A stretch of 64,000 nucleotides of DNA. Origin: Halomonas sp. HL-93 (GTDB taxonomy: Bacteria; Pseudomonadota; Gammaproteobacteria; Pseudomonadales; Halomonadaceae). This document shows, one piece after another, positions 17,040 to 25,532 of the stretch. The notes under the pieces were generated by a model. That model saw only the letters and a list, made by a program, of their open reading frames with translations, was not told the DNA's origin and ran no database searches. A program made the position numbers and the translations under genes. Every line of letters begins with the position of its first letter. The stretch's first letter is position 1. The stretch spans positions 372,001 to 436,000 of the forward strand of contig NZ_LT593974.1 in NCBI RefSeq assembly GCF_900086985.1, read 5' to 3'.

Positions 17040-18416
17040 ATGCAGACCCAGGATTACCAAACGCTGGATCGCCAGCACCACCTTCACCCATTCTCCGACT
17101 TTAAATCACTCGGAGAAGAGGGCAGTCGCATCATTACCCATGCTGATGGGGTGTATATCAACGATAGCCAAGGCAATCGCATCCTTGATGGTATGGCGGG
17201 CCTGTGGTGCGTCAACCTCGGCTATGGCCGTCAGGAGCTGGTGGATGCTGCCACCAATCAGATGCAGCAATTGCCGTATTACAACAACTTTTTCAAAACT
17301 ACTCACCCACCAGCAGTGAAGCTGGCAGCTAAGTTAAGTGAGCTGGCACCCGAGCATATCAATCATGTGTTCTTCACGGGATCCGGCTCTGAAGCCAACG
17401 ATACCGTGCTGCGCATGGTGCGCCGCTATTGGTCGATCAAAGGCAAGCCGGAAAAGCAATGGATCATCTCGCGTGACAATGGTTATCACGGCTCTACCGT
17501 TGCAGGCATGAGCCTTGGCGGCATGGCGCCGATGCACGATCAAGGCGGCCCTTGTGTGCCGGGCATTACCCATATTGGCCAGCCTTACTGGTTTGGCGAA
17601 GGGCGCGACATGAGTCAGGAGGCCTTCGGCAAGCAGTGTGCCCAAGCGCTAGAAAAGCAGATCCTGTTGTTGGGTGAAGACAACGTGGCCGCCTTTATTG
17701 CCGAGCCGGTGCAGGGCGCGGGCGGTGCCATCATTCCGCCGGACAGCTATTGGCCTGCGGTGAAAGAGGTACTGGCTAAGTACGATATTTTGCTGATTGC
17801 CGACGAAGTCATTTGCGGTTTCGGGCGTTTAGGCGAGTGGTTTGGCAGTACTCACTATGGGCTAACACCTGACCTGATGCCGATTGCCAAGGGCTTGTCG
17901 TCGGGCTATCTGCCCATTGGCGCGGTGCTGGTGGGAGACCGCGTGGCCGATACATTGATAGAAGATGGCGGTGAGTTCTTCCACGGCTTTACTTACTCCG
18001 GCCACCCGGTCTGTGCGGCTGTGGCGCTTAAAAACCTCGAGCTGATGGAAAGTGAGCAGGTGGTCGACAACGTTCGCCATGACCTGGGCCCTTATCTGGC
18101 GAAACGTTGGCAGGCGTTGGCGGAACACCCGTTAGTTGGTGAAGCTCGCTCGCTAGGCCTGATCGGGGCACTTGAGCTGGTTGCTGACAAGACGACCGGT
18201 GTGCGCTTCGATAAATCCCTTTCGGTAGGCAATCTGTGTCGTGATTTGTGTTTCGAAAGCGGGCTAGTGATGCGCTCAGTGGGCGACACCATGGTGATAT
18301 CCCCGCCGCTTATCATCACGCACAGTGAAATTGATGAACTGGTGAGCAAAGCGCGTTTGGCACTGGACAAAACAGCCGAAAAGCTGGCGATAACACACCC
18401 CATGGAGAGTGCATAA
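17040..18416 (+). CDS. spuC: Putrescine-pyruvate aminotransferase (class III)
   Basis: SpuC transfers an amino group from putrescine to pyruvate, giving 4-aminobutanal and alanine, a route to GABA that skips glutamylation. The 458-aa protein has the PLP Asp255 in LLIADEVICGFGRLG and Lys284 in PIAKGLSSGYLPIG. Two in-frame ATGs compete: 17034 lies only two bases from the AGGAG site and 17040 lies eight bases away, so 17040 is preferred. The stop overlaps the puuC start (TAATG). It is a clear paralogue of the aminotransferase at 1352. Together with puuABCD this locus encodes both known putrescine routes. Spermidine or cadaverine may also be substrates. Confidence 0.88.
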   Translation: MQTQDYQTLDRQHHLHPFSDFKSLGEEGSRIITHADGVYINDSQGNRILDGMAGLWCVNLGYGRQELVDAATNQMQQLPYYNNFFKTTHPPAVKLAAKLSELAPEHINHVFFTGSGSEANDTVLRMVRRYWSIKGKPEKQWIISRDNGYHGSTVAGMSLGGMAPMHDQGGPCVPGITHIGQPYWFGEGRDMSQEAFGKQCAQALEKQILLLGEDNVAAFIAEPVQGAGGAIIPPDSYWPAVKEVLAKYDILLIADEVICGFGRLGEWFGSTHYGLTPDLMPIAKGLSSGYLPIGAVLVGDRVADTLIEDGGEFFHGFTYSGHPVCAAVALKNLELMESEQVVDNVRHDLGPYLAKRWQALAEHPLVGEARSLGLIGALELVADKTTGVRFDKSLSVGNLCRDLCFESGLVMRSVGDTMVISPPLIITHSEIDELVSKARLALDKTAEKLAITHPMESA

Positions 18417-19915
18417 TGGCGGCAGATAACACGAAAACCCTAGCCGACTGGCAAGCAAAAGCAGCGTCACTGAGCTTTGAAACGCGCGCTTTTATCAATG
18501 GTGAGTTTGTGGCCGCCGCAGGTGGCAGCACACTGACCAGTATCAATCCTGCTACCGGAAGCGTGCTTGCCGAGGTGGCCAGCTGCGATGCGCCAGAGGC
18601 TGAGCGTGCAACGCAAGCGGCCCGTGAAACCTTTGATAGCGGTGTCTGGTCACGTTGCCCTCCGAGTCAACGCAAGCGCGTGTTGCTGCGCCTCGCGGAT
18701 TTGGTAGAGACGCACCGCGATGAGTTGGCGTTACTCGATACGCTCGATATGGGTAAGCCGATTTCCAGCTCGCTTGGGGATTTGGCAGGCACCGTTGCCT
18801 GCTTGCGCTATCAGGCGGAATGTATCGATAAACTCTATGGCGAAGTGGCCCCCACGGGAGATCGTGCGCTCGGATTGGTGCTACGTGAACCCATGGGCGT
18901 TGTTGCGGCGATCGTGCCATGGAATTTTCCACTGATGATGACGTCCTGGAAGATTGCCCCGGCACTGGCCGCGGGCAACAGCGTGGTTCTCAAACCGTCG
19001 GAAAAATCGCCGTTGTCGGCGCTGCGCTTGGCGCATCTTGCCCAGGAAGCCGGTATTCCTGACGGCGTATTTCAGGTTTTACCCGGTTACGGCCATACGG
19101 TGGGCAAAGCACTGGCGCTCTCCATGCAGGTAGATTGCTTGGCGTTTACCGGCTCCACGGCGGTGGGTAAACAGCTCATGCAGTACGCCGGACAATCCAA
19201 CCTGAAACGCGTGTTTCTAGAGTGCGGTGGCAAAAGCCCAAACATCGTTTTTGCGGACTGTCAGCATCTAGATGCCGTCGCCCAAAGCGCTGCAGAAGCT
19301 ATTTTCCACAACCAAGGTGAAGTCTGTATTGCCGGTTCGCGCCTGTTGGTGGAAAACAGTATTCGCAAGGAGTTTGTGGCCCGTGTGGTGAAAGCCGCTG
19401 AGCACATGCAGCCAGGAGACCCGCTCGACCCGGATAGCTTCATGGGCGCCATGGTCGATGAAGCGCAGTACCACCGGGTACTTGAGTATATTCGCCAAGG
19501 CGAAAGCGAAGGCGCCACCCTGACGCTAGGGGGTGAAGCCAATCACTCCCAGGGATATTTCCTGTCGCCGACGATTTTCGATGACGTTACTCCCGATATG
19601 CGCATTGGCCGCGAAGAAATCTTTGGCCCCGTGCTGAGCGTGTTCGGTTTCGACAGCGAAGAGCAAGCGATTGCACTGGCCAATGATAGTGACTTTGGCC
19701 TCGCTGCCGGCGTTTGGAGCCAGGACATTGACCGCATTATGCGGGTCTCTCGGCGTCTGCAATCCGGTCAGGTATACGTGAATAACTGGGCGGGTATCGA
19801 TCAGACAGTACCCTTTGGCGGCGTTAAACAGTCGGGCAATGGGCGCGATAAATCGCTTCATGCGCAGGAGAAATACTGCGAAGTGAAGACGGTGTGGATG
19901 TCGCTGAGCGTTTGA
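18416..19915 (+). CDS. puuC: Gamma-glutamyl-gamma-aminobutyraldehyde / 4-aminobutanal dehydrogenase
   Basis: This NAD(P)-dependent aldehyde dehydrogenase of 499 aa oxidises the aldehyde formed by PuuB or SpuC. Key residues are visible: the oxyanion Asn in IVPWNFPLMM (Asn170), Lys193 in VVLKPSEKSP, the general base Glu269 in FLECGGKSPN and the nucleophile Cys304 in NQGEVCIAGSR. The C-terminal FGGVKQSGNGRDKSLHAQEKY block is typical of PuuC/KauB. It overlaps the spuC stop by one base, so its translation is coupled to spuC and one enzyme probably serves both routes. Two or three stem-loops follow before the next gene. Confidence 0.9.
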   Translation: MAADNTKTLADWQAKAASLSFETRAFINGEFVAAAGGSTLTSINPATGSVLAEVASCDAPEAERATQAARETFDSGVWSRCPPSQRKRVLLRLADLVETHRDELALLDTLDMGKPISSSLGDLAGTVACLRYQAECIDKLYGEVAPTGDRALGLVLREPMGVVAAIVPWNFPLMMTSWKIAPALAAGNSVVLKPSEKSPLSALRLAHLAQEAGIPDGVFQVLPGYGHTVGKALALSMQVDCLAFTGSTAVGKQLMQYAGQSNLKRVFLECGGKSPNIVFADCQHLDAVAQSAAEAIFHNQGEVCIAGSRLLVENSIRKEFVARVVKAAEHMQPGDPLDPDSFMGAMVDEAQYHRVLEYIRQGESEGATLTLGGEANHSQGYFLSPTIFDDVTPDMRIGREEIFGPVLSVFGFDSEEQAIALANDSDFGLAAGVWSQDIDRIMRVSRRLQSGQVYVNNWAGIDQTVPFGGVKQSGNGRDKSLHAQEKYCEVKTVWMSLSV

Positions 19916-19921
19916 ACCCTC

Positions 19922-20019
19922 GAAGTTCGTAACGAACTTCACCTGGGTACTTCACCCTTTATTGATTCGATTCAACAGCGCTAGGTGTCACGGCAAAAGC
20001 CGTGCCCCTCGCCGAGGGG
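19922..20019. terminator. Cluster of three stem-loops after puuC
   Basis: Three short perfect stems follow the puuC stop: GAAGTTCGT-A-ACGAACTTC (19922-19940), CACGGC-AAAA-GCCGTG (19989-20004) and CCCCTC-GCC-GAGGGG (20005-20019). None is followed by a T-run, so they may be a transcript-processing or partial termination region that lowers expression of the downstream carrier gene. Confidence 0.45.
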
Positions 20020-20136
20020 GCCTTGTGCCTGAAAAACCAATAAAAACAAGCATAAGAAGGATCGGAGTCGCCATCACTGCAAGGATTTCCTAACGGAAAT
20101 ACGACGACCAATAATCAAATATTAAGTGAGGACATT

Positions 20137-21591
20137 ATGTCGACTGACCACACTGCTAAAGAAGACCAAGAAACTCCCCGCCCAAGTTTGAAAGCGACCA
20201 TGATACCTATTGTGTTTATGGCGGCATCATTGGGCATTTTTATCGGCTATTTCGAGACGGATCCGCACTTGCCACTTTTTTTGAGTGCGATTGTCGCGAC
20301 GATAGTGGCTATTGCGACGGGTAGTCGCTGGAAGCATCTCGAAGCGGGAATCATGCGCTCTATTGGCCTGACCACTCAGGCGATTGTGATTCTCATCATT
20401 ATCGGCACCATTATTGGCTACTGGATTGCCGGTGGCATTGTGCCCACCATGATCTATTACGGGCTGAGTATTCTGGCACCGGACTACTTTTTGGTCGCGG
20501 CGTGCCTGATCTGCTGCTTGGTATCGCTGGCTGGCGGTAACGCCTGGACGGCGGCCGGCACTATTGGCATCGCTCTGATGGGGGTCGGTGAAGGACTAGG
20601 CCTTAATCCGGCGATGGTAGCCGGCGCCGTGATCTCTGGGGTTTATTTTGGCGACAAGATTTCTCCGCTTTCCGAAACTACCAACATGGCGCCAGGTGTC
20701 GTCGGTGTCGATCTGTTTGAACACATTCGCTATATGCTCTACACCACGGTTCCTGCGCTTGCAGTAGCGCTGGTGCTTTACACCATTCTTGGTCTGAACA
20801 TGACGCCTTCCGGCGATGGCGCGACACAAGTCGCCGAGTTGCAGCAGAGCTTAAATGAGCTCTTTATCATTAGCCCCTGGCTGCTGCTAGTGCCTGCGGC
20901 AGTAATCGTGATGATGATCAAAAAGGTGCCGGCTATCCCTGCGCTTGCTGTTGGTTCGCTAATGGGGATCGTCTGCGCGATTGTGGTTCAGGGTGTGCCT
21001 CTAGACGATAGCTTCACTATTTTTGTGGAAGGCTATTCGGTAGACACTGGCAATGTCACGGTGGACGACCTGCTGACCAACGGCGGTACTGACGCCATGA
21101 TGTGGACGGTTTCATTGATCATCATTGCAATGAGCTTTGGCGGGATTCTTGAGTCTGCGGGTTTCTTTCGCACTATTGTAGAAAGCCTGCTTAAACTGGC
21201 CAAGACGACTGGCAGCTTGATCGCTACCACGGTGGCGACGGCGATGACCGCTAATGTAGTAGGTTGTGATCAGTATTTGAGCATTATCCTACCTGCCCGT
21301 ATGTATGCCAACGAGTTCCAGCGTCGCTCGCTTAAGCTGAAAAACCTTTCGCGCACGGTAGAGGATGCCGGCACCATGACATCACCGCTAGTACCTTGGA
21401 ATACTTGTGGTGCCTTCATGTTTGCCACGCTTGGTGTCAGTGCTTTCAGCTACGCGCCCTATGCCTTTCTAGCGTTGCTTAGTCCGCTATTTGCCATTCT
21501 TTACGGCTTTACCGGTTTCCGGATTGCTTACGAAGACGTACCGCAAGAGGCTGAAGTGGACTCTGGCTTGGCTGATGCTCGAAGTGCTTGA
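20137..21591 (+). CDS. NhaC-family Na+/H+ antiporter-like carrier
   Basis: The 484-aa protein has about 11-12 membrane segments. LAGGNAWTAAGTIGIALMG, SGVYFGDKISPLSETTNMAPG and NVVGCDQYLSIILPARMY are conserved NhaC blocks, and these polar residues inside membrane segments are the probable ion-binding site. NhaC proteins exchange Na+ for H+, and some relatives exchange organic acids or amines. The gene lies between puuC and puuR and ends at a strong terminator, so it is part of the putrescine locus. Polyamine/cation exchange is a reasonable but unproved role. It differs markedly from the shorter NhaC-family protein at 2829, so the two are not recent duplicates. Confidence 0.85.
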   Translation: MSTDHTAKEDQETPRPSLKATMIPIVFMAASLGIFIGYFETDPHLPLFLSAIVATIVAIATGSRWKHLEAGIMRSIGLTTQAIVILIIIGTIIGYWIAGGIVPTMIYYGLSILAPDYFLVAACLICCLVSLAGGNAWTAAGTIGIALMGVGEGLGLNPAMVAGAVISGVYFGDKISPLSETTNMAPGVVGVDLFEHIRYMLYTTVPALAVALVLYTILGLNMTPSGDGATQVAELQQSLNELFIISPWLLLVPAAVIVMMIKKVPAIPALAVGSLMGIVCAIVVQGVPLDDSFTIFVEGYSVDTGNVTVDDLLTNGGTDAMMWTVSLIIIAMSFGGILESAGFFRTIVESLLKLAKTTGSLIATTVATAMTANVVGCDQYLSIILPARMYANEFQRRSLKLKNLSRTVEDAGTMTSPLVPWNTCGAFMFATLGVSAFSYAPYAFLALLSPLFAILYGFTGFRIAYEDVPQEAEVDSGLADARSA

Positions 21592-21663
21592 GCTGAGCAC
21601 GATGGTGCACACCGATTAGGCGAATTATCTTTTACCGGAAGTACCCTTTTAATTAAGTTTTTG

Positions 21664-21687
21664 CCCCACAGCCGTGGGGTTTTTTTT
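21664..21687 (+). terminator. Rho-independent terminator after the NhaC-family gene
   Basis: CCCCAC-AGCC-GTGGGG is followed by eight T residues, 73 bp past the stop. It separates the antiporter transcript from puuR. Confidence 0.92.
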
Positions 21688-21757
21688 GCGCTATTATGTG
21701 CCCTCAATAGATAGTCGAAATAACCTAATTCACTTATTGAGAGGGAGTGAAACAAGC

Positions 21758-22309
21758 ATGTCGGATGACGTGGGTGCGAGTTTGCGTTCCTTGCGCAAGC
21801 AGCGGGGAATTTCGCAGCGTGAGCTGGCAAAGCTATGTGGAGTTACTCACTCTAGTCTTTCGCTGATAGAGCAGGGAAAAGTTAGCCCGTCAGTCAGTTC
21901 CCTGAAGAAAATTCTGAACGCATTTTCCATAAGCGTCGGTGATTTTTTTACGATGGACCTTGATAGTCAGGAGCAGGTTTTCTATTCGGCTGATGAGCTT
22001 GTTGATATCGCCTCTGGTGATATTTCCTACAAGCTTGTAGGAGCGAATCGGCCTAATCGCGCGTTGGCATTTATGGTTGAGAATTATCAACCGGGCGCTG
22101 ACACAGGGCAGGCGATGATTGCTCACTACGGTGAAGAGGCTGGCTTCGTCATAGAAGGTGAAATCGAAATCATCGTGGGAAGCACCGCTAGACGCTTAGG
22201 GCCGGGTGAATCGTATTATTTCAAGACAAGCGTTCCGCATCGTTTCCGAAATACCGGAGATGCACCCTGTAAGATAATTAGCTGTGCTACACCTGGTAAG
22301 ACGTTCTGA
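21758..22309 (+). CDS. puuR: PuuR-type repressor (HTH-XRE plus cupin)
   Basis: PuuR represses putrescine-utilisation genes and is released by putrescine. The 183-aa product has an XRE helix-turn-helix at about 10-65 (LRSLRKQRGISQRELAKLCGVTHSSLSLIEQG) and a C-terminal cupin at about 110-180 with EEAGFVIEGEIEIIVG and LGPGESYYFKTSVPHRFRN. The length matches E. coli PuuR (185 aa). The ATG at 21758 follows a GAGAGGGAG site about ten bases upstream; an upstream in-frame start at 21674 overlaps the terminator and is rejected. It has its own promoter space after the terminator at 21664. Likely targets are the AT-rich regions before puuB and between puuA and puuD. Confidence 0.9.
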   Translation: MSDDVGASLRSLRKQRGISQRELAKLCGVTHSSLSLIEQGKVSPSVSSLKKILNAFSISVGDFFTMDLDSQEQVFYSADELVDIASGDISYKLVGANRPNRALAFMVENYQPGADTGQAMIAHYGEEAGFVIEGEIEIIVGSTARRLGPGESYYFKTSVPHRFRNTGDAPCKIISCATPGKTF

Positions 22310-22383
22310 CATTACTGGCTTATATTGTGCGGCAACTGTTGCAGCAATGATGGCGCGCAAATCGCTTGGACTCTGCTGCAACG

Positions 22384-23124
22384 CTAGCGGGTGAGCAGAA
22401 AGACCCCTTGCAAGAAGTAGAAGACCCCAATACCGGTGACGATCCAGCGGGTCCAGGTGCGGAAGTTGGCATCGGTGAGGCGGTGTAAAATGCGGTTGCC
22501 GGTGTGGGTACCAAAGATCGCAAACGGCGCCGCTAGCAGGACAATGCCCCACTCTCCGGCACTAAGCGACATGGCGGCACCCAGGTAGAAAATGATTTTA
22601 ATGCTGTGCGCCACCACCTGAATCATCGCCTTGGTGGCGACTACCTGACGTCGATCCATGCGAGAGCGCACAAAGAAAATATCAATAAGTGGCCCGGAAA
22701 CCCCCGCCGCAATTGTCAAACCGCCAGAAGCGATACCACAGCACAGCGCGTGGCTGGCGCGGTTGGCATCCAGGTGAAACCAGCGCTTGGGCATCCATAC
22801 CAAAATCGGCATCAGGCCTATCAAAATCGATACGCTGGCGGCGTTAGGGCTGTAGTTGAACAACAGCAGCAAGCCAGCGGCACTCAATACGCCAAGGGTC
22901 ATAAAGGCAACGATACGCCAGACAATATAGCGCCGCGATAGCCATGCCCGTGACCCATTCGCGGTGAGCTGTATTACGCCGTGCACCGCCATTGCCGTGC
23001 CTGCAGGAAAGATCAACAGTAGAAACCACAGCAGTACCAAACCGCCCGCCATGCCAAATACGCCAGAGAGCATCGACGTAAAAAACACCACACTAACCAG
23101 GGCTGCACCAATCCATAGTGACAT
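22384..23124 (-). CDS. TauE/SafE family membrane permease
   Basis: The 246-aa protein has about eight hydrophobic segments in two halves, with LSGVFGMAGGLVLLWFLLLIFPAGTAMAVHGVIQLTANGSRAW near the N-terminus, the usual TauE/SafE pattern. Members export sulfite, sulfoacetate or other organic anions across the inner membrane. The AAGGGA ribosome site supports the start at 23124. The upstream SLT lipoprotein gene ends 11 bp before it and runs in the same direction, so the two may be co-transcribed, though no functional link is apparent. The substrate is unknown. Confidence 0.82.
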   Translation of the reverse strand: MSLWIGAALVSVVFFTSMLSGVFGMAGGLVLLWFLLLIFPAGTAMAVHGVIQLTANGSRAWLSRRYIVWRIVAFMTLGVLSAAGLLLLFNYSPNAASVSILIGLMPILVWMPKRWFHLDANRASHALCCGIASGGLTIAAGVSGPLIDIFFVRSRMDRRQVVATKAMIQVVAHSIKIIFYLGAAMSLSAGEWGIVLLAAPFAIFGTHTGNRILHRLTDANFRTWTRWIVTGIGVFYFLQGVFLLTR

Positions 23125-23135
23125 CGTCAGATCCC

Positions 23136-23816
23136 TTAACTACGACAGAACGGCCATACCTGATAAAACTTGCGGCATTGGAATTCCGCTTCGCAGCTGT
23201 TGAGTTGCGATTGGTAGCGGCTGGCCCGCGTGGCGACTTGGCTGGCGGCCCGCTGTACGGCGGGTTTACCACGGTAGCTGCCGCGCTGATAGCCGCCTGC
23301 GCCTTCGTGATAGGCCAGGTAAAGGTGTTCAGGGTTGCTGAGTGAAACGCCGGTTTGTTCGCGGGTGCGTTGGTTGTACCAGCCAATAAAATCGGTGGCG
23401 TGTTTCATGTGCGTGCGGCGGGAAAATAGCCCGCCTACGTCATCTTCGTATTCACTCCACACAGGGTCTTGGGCCTGGGCGTAGCCTTTGGCTGAAGAAG
23501 GTCGCGGGCCGGGGATAAAGCCCAGGTAGTACTTGCGGTCTGGTCGAATGTGGCTACGAAACGACGATTCCTGCTGAATAAATGACATCTGGGTGGCGAT
23601 CGGCGTGCCCCACTTCTCCTGAGACTCTTGGGCGTAGTCATACCAGCTGGGCTGTTCGCGGAAAATCTCGCAGATGTTGCTTTGATCCTCGGGTGGGTTG
23701 GGCGCGAAGGTAGCGCAGCCCGAGAGCGCCAGAACTAGGCCTAGCGGCACCCAACGGCGAAGCGTAGCGAAAGCCGGCCAGTGGCGAGCGATAAATCCAT
23801 CAACAGGGCGGGGCAT
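23136..23816 (-). CDS. SLT-domain lytic transglycosylase lipoprotein
   Basis: This is a 226-aa predicted outer-membrane lipoprotein. The signal peptide ends in a lipobox, LSGC, with the lipidated Cys at 34. The mature part contains FIQQESSFRSHIRPDRKYYLG, matching the catalytic-Glu motif of SLT (family 1) transglycosylases, then AKGYAQAQDPVWSEY and LAYHEGAGGYQRGSYRGKPAVQ. Such enzymes cleave peptidoglycan glycan strands non-hydrolytically. The start has an AAGGA site. It lies in front of the TauE/SafE gene in the same direction. The domain call is firm; the cellular role among the several transglycosylases is open. Confidence 0.83.
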   Translation of the reverse strand: MPRPVDGFIARHWPAFATLRRWVPLGLVLALSGCATFAPNPPEDQSNICEIFREQPSWYDYAQESQEKWGTPIATQMSFIQQESSFRSHIRPDRKYYLGFIPGPRPSSAKGYAQAQDPVWSEYEDDVGGLFSRRTHMKHATDFIGWYNQRTREQTGVSLSNPEHLYLAYHEGAGGYQRGSYRGKPAVQRAASQVATRASRYQSQLNSCEAEFQCRKFYQVWPFCRS

Positions 23817-23876
23817 GACAAAGTCCTTGTGAATAAATTGTTATCGTTAAATGAGTGGCTGCTCACAAATCGCACG

Positions 23877-25295
23877 CTAGCGTAGCAGGCTCTCTAAGCA
23901 ACGGCGTAATCGCTGGGCTTCGCGCACCAATGTTTCCCCCGAAAGCATTCCCACGCCCATTACCAGACCAACCCGTGGGTCGTGTTTGGCGCATACGGGG
24001 CTAAGTGGACGCACAACCAGATGTTCTTTTAACAGTGCTTGGGCGATCTGCACATCATTGATACCCGGCTCAAACTCAACACATAGGCTGATGGCGCTGC
24101 TCGGCGGTGAGACGCTGCGCACCTGTGGCAGCGAGCCTAGCTGGTCATGCAGTACCTGCTGGCGGCCTAAATAGTCACGCTGGATACGGCGGCACCAGGC
24201 GTCCAGGTCACCATCAAAAATGAATTGCGCCAGTACGGCCTGATCAAGCATGCGCCCTTCGCGGAAAAGCTCGCTGCGTAGGCGGTTCATTGGCCCTGCT
24301 AGATGATGCGGTACGACCAGGTAGCCCAAGCGCAAGCCAGGAAACATCATCTTGGAAAACGAGCCGACCAGCAAGTGGCGCGCCGAGTGCGCATCGAAGA
24401 GCAGGTTAGCGTGATCGTCGCGGTTAAATTCGTAGTCGTCTTCCACCACGTAGCTGGGCGACAAGGCATCACAAAGCTGTTGCTTATGCTCGGCGCTGGT
24501 GGGCACGCTCAGTGGATAGTGGTGGGAACCGGTCAAGTAGGCCAGTTTTATCGGGCCGGTATCGGAGGGCAGCGAATGCCCGTTACCGGGCTGCCACGCC
24601 AACATCTGGATGTCTAACCCCGCAGCGGTAAACACATTGCGCGCCCCCCAGTAACAAGGCGACTCCATTGCGACGGTATCGCCCACATCGGCCAGCGCCA
24701 TGGCGCACAGCTGGATCCCGTTATGAGTGCCGTCGGTGATAATAATTTGCTCGGTATCGCAACTGATGTTGCGCCAGCGCGCCAGAAAATCGCGTATCGC
24801 ACGTTTAAGCGGCCCATAGCCGCCGGTGGAGTAAGACAGCAGCAGGGCATTCTGCGGCACGGTGACACTGGCATACAGCTGCCGCCACTTGCGCATCGGA
24901 AACTGGGCAATATCGGGAATGCCGGGGACAAAGGCCCCACTTTGAATCATGCTGGCGCCGGGGCCGTCTAGTACGCGCTGGGCGCGCTTTGAGAGTTGGG
25001 TGTTGACTGGCAATGTCGTTGCAAGAACCGCCGGCTTGCAGGTCCAGGTCCCCTGGCCGTGGGCGGTTTTAAGCAATTGCTCCTCAAGTAACGTGCCGAC
25101 TGCTTGCGCCAGGGTTTGGCGAGACACCCCCACAGCACTGGCCAGGGCACGGTGGGAAGGCAAGCGCAGCCCAGTAGGCCATTGATGGGTAATCGCCTGG
25201 CGCAGTGCCAACTCGATACGGACTTGCTTACTCAACTGTTCAGGCTGGTGTGCATAAAGCTGTTCAAAGTGGTGCAAAGCCTCCGTATGGTCCAT
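23877..25295 (-). CDS. MocR/GabR-type regulator (GntR wHTH fused to aminotransferase-like domain)
   Basis: The 472-aa protein joins an N-terminal GntR winged helix (about 20-85, GLRLPSHRALASAVGVSRQTLAQAVG) to a fold-type I aminotransferase-like domain, with the PLP lysine in LLVGSFSKMMFPGLRLGY. MocR regulators bind PLP adducts of amines; GabR responds to GABA and activates gabTD. The ATG at 25295 has an AGGAG site 8-9 bases upstream. It is divergent from the permease-gabD-gabT operon, and the 237-bp gap holds two AAAGTGGT direct repeats 21 bp apart (25388-25416), the usual MocR operator geometry. GabR is the likely functional equivalent, but TauR- or PdxR-like roles are not excluded. Confidence 0.88.
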   Translation of the reverse strand: MDHTEALHHFEQLYAHQPEQLSKQVRIELALRQAITHQWPTGLRLPSHRALASAVGVSRQTLAQAVGTLLEEQLLKTAHGQGTWTCKPAVLATTLPVNTQLSKRAQRVLDGPGASMIQSGAFVPGIPDIAQFPMRKWRQLYASVTVPQNALLLSYSTGGYGPLKRAIRDFLARWRNISCDTEQIIITDGTHNGIQLCAMALADVGDTVAMESPCYWGARNVFTAAGLDIQMLAWQPGNGHSLPSDTGPIKLAYLTGSHHYPLSVPTSAEHKQQLCDALSPSYVVEDDYEFNRDDHANLLFDAHSARHLLVGSFSKMMFPGLRLGYLVVPHHLAGPMNRLRSELFREGRMLDQAVLAQFIFDGDLDAWCRRIQRDYLGRQQVLHDQLGSLPQVRSVSPPSSAISLCVEFEPGINDVQIAQALLKEHLVVRPLSPVCAKHDPRVGLVMGVGMLSGETLVREAQRLRRCLESLLR

Positions 25296-25387
25296 TTTGA
25301 AAGTCTCCTGTCGCACTTTAAGCCGGCAATGATCGGGTGTTACTACGAAAGTCGAATGCAAGTTGCGCACTAATTTGGTGCGCCCAG

Positions 25388-25416
25388 AAAGTGGTCTAGT
25401 CGAACGCCAAAGTGGT
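25388..25416. promoter_or_regulatory. Direct repeats, candidate MocR operator
   Basis: AAAGTGGT occurs at 25388-25395 and again at 25409-25416, 21 bp apart (two helical turns). The first copy continues as AAAGTGGTCTAG, like the AAAGTGGWCTA motif described for MocR/PdxR regulators. They lie between the divergent MocR gene and the GABA operon. Confidence 0.65.
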
Positions 25417-25532
25417 GCATTCGCGTTCTGCCCGCTGCCTGCTAGCGTGTGGTTATTCCGTTAAAGCGGAATCGGGATACTGCGCCTCAGAGCGCCCATG
25501 ACAACATCCAATAACTTGCAGGACTCTGCGCT

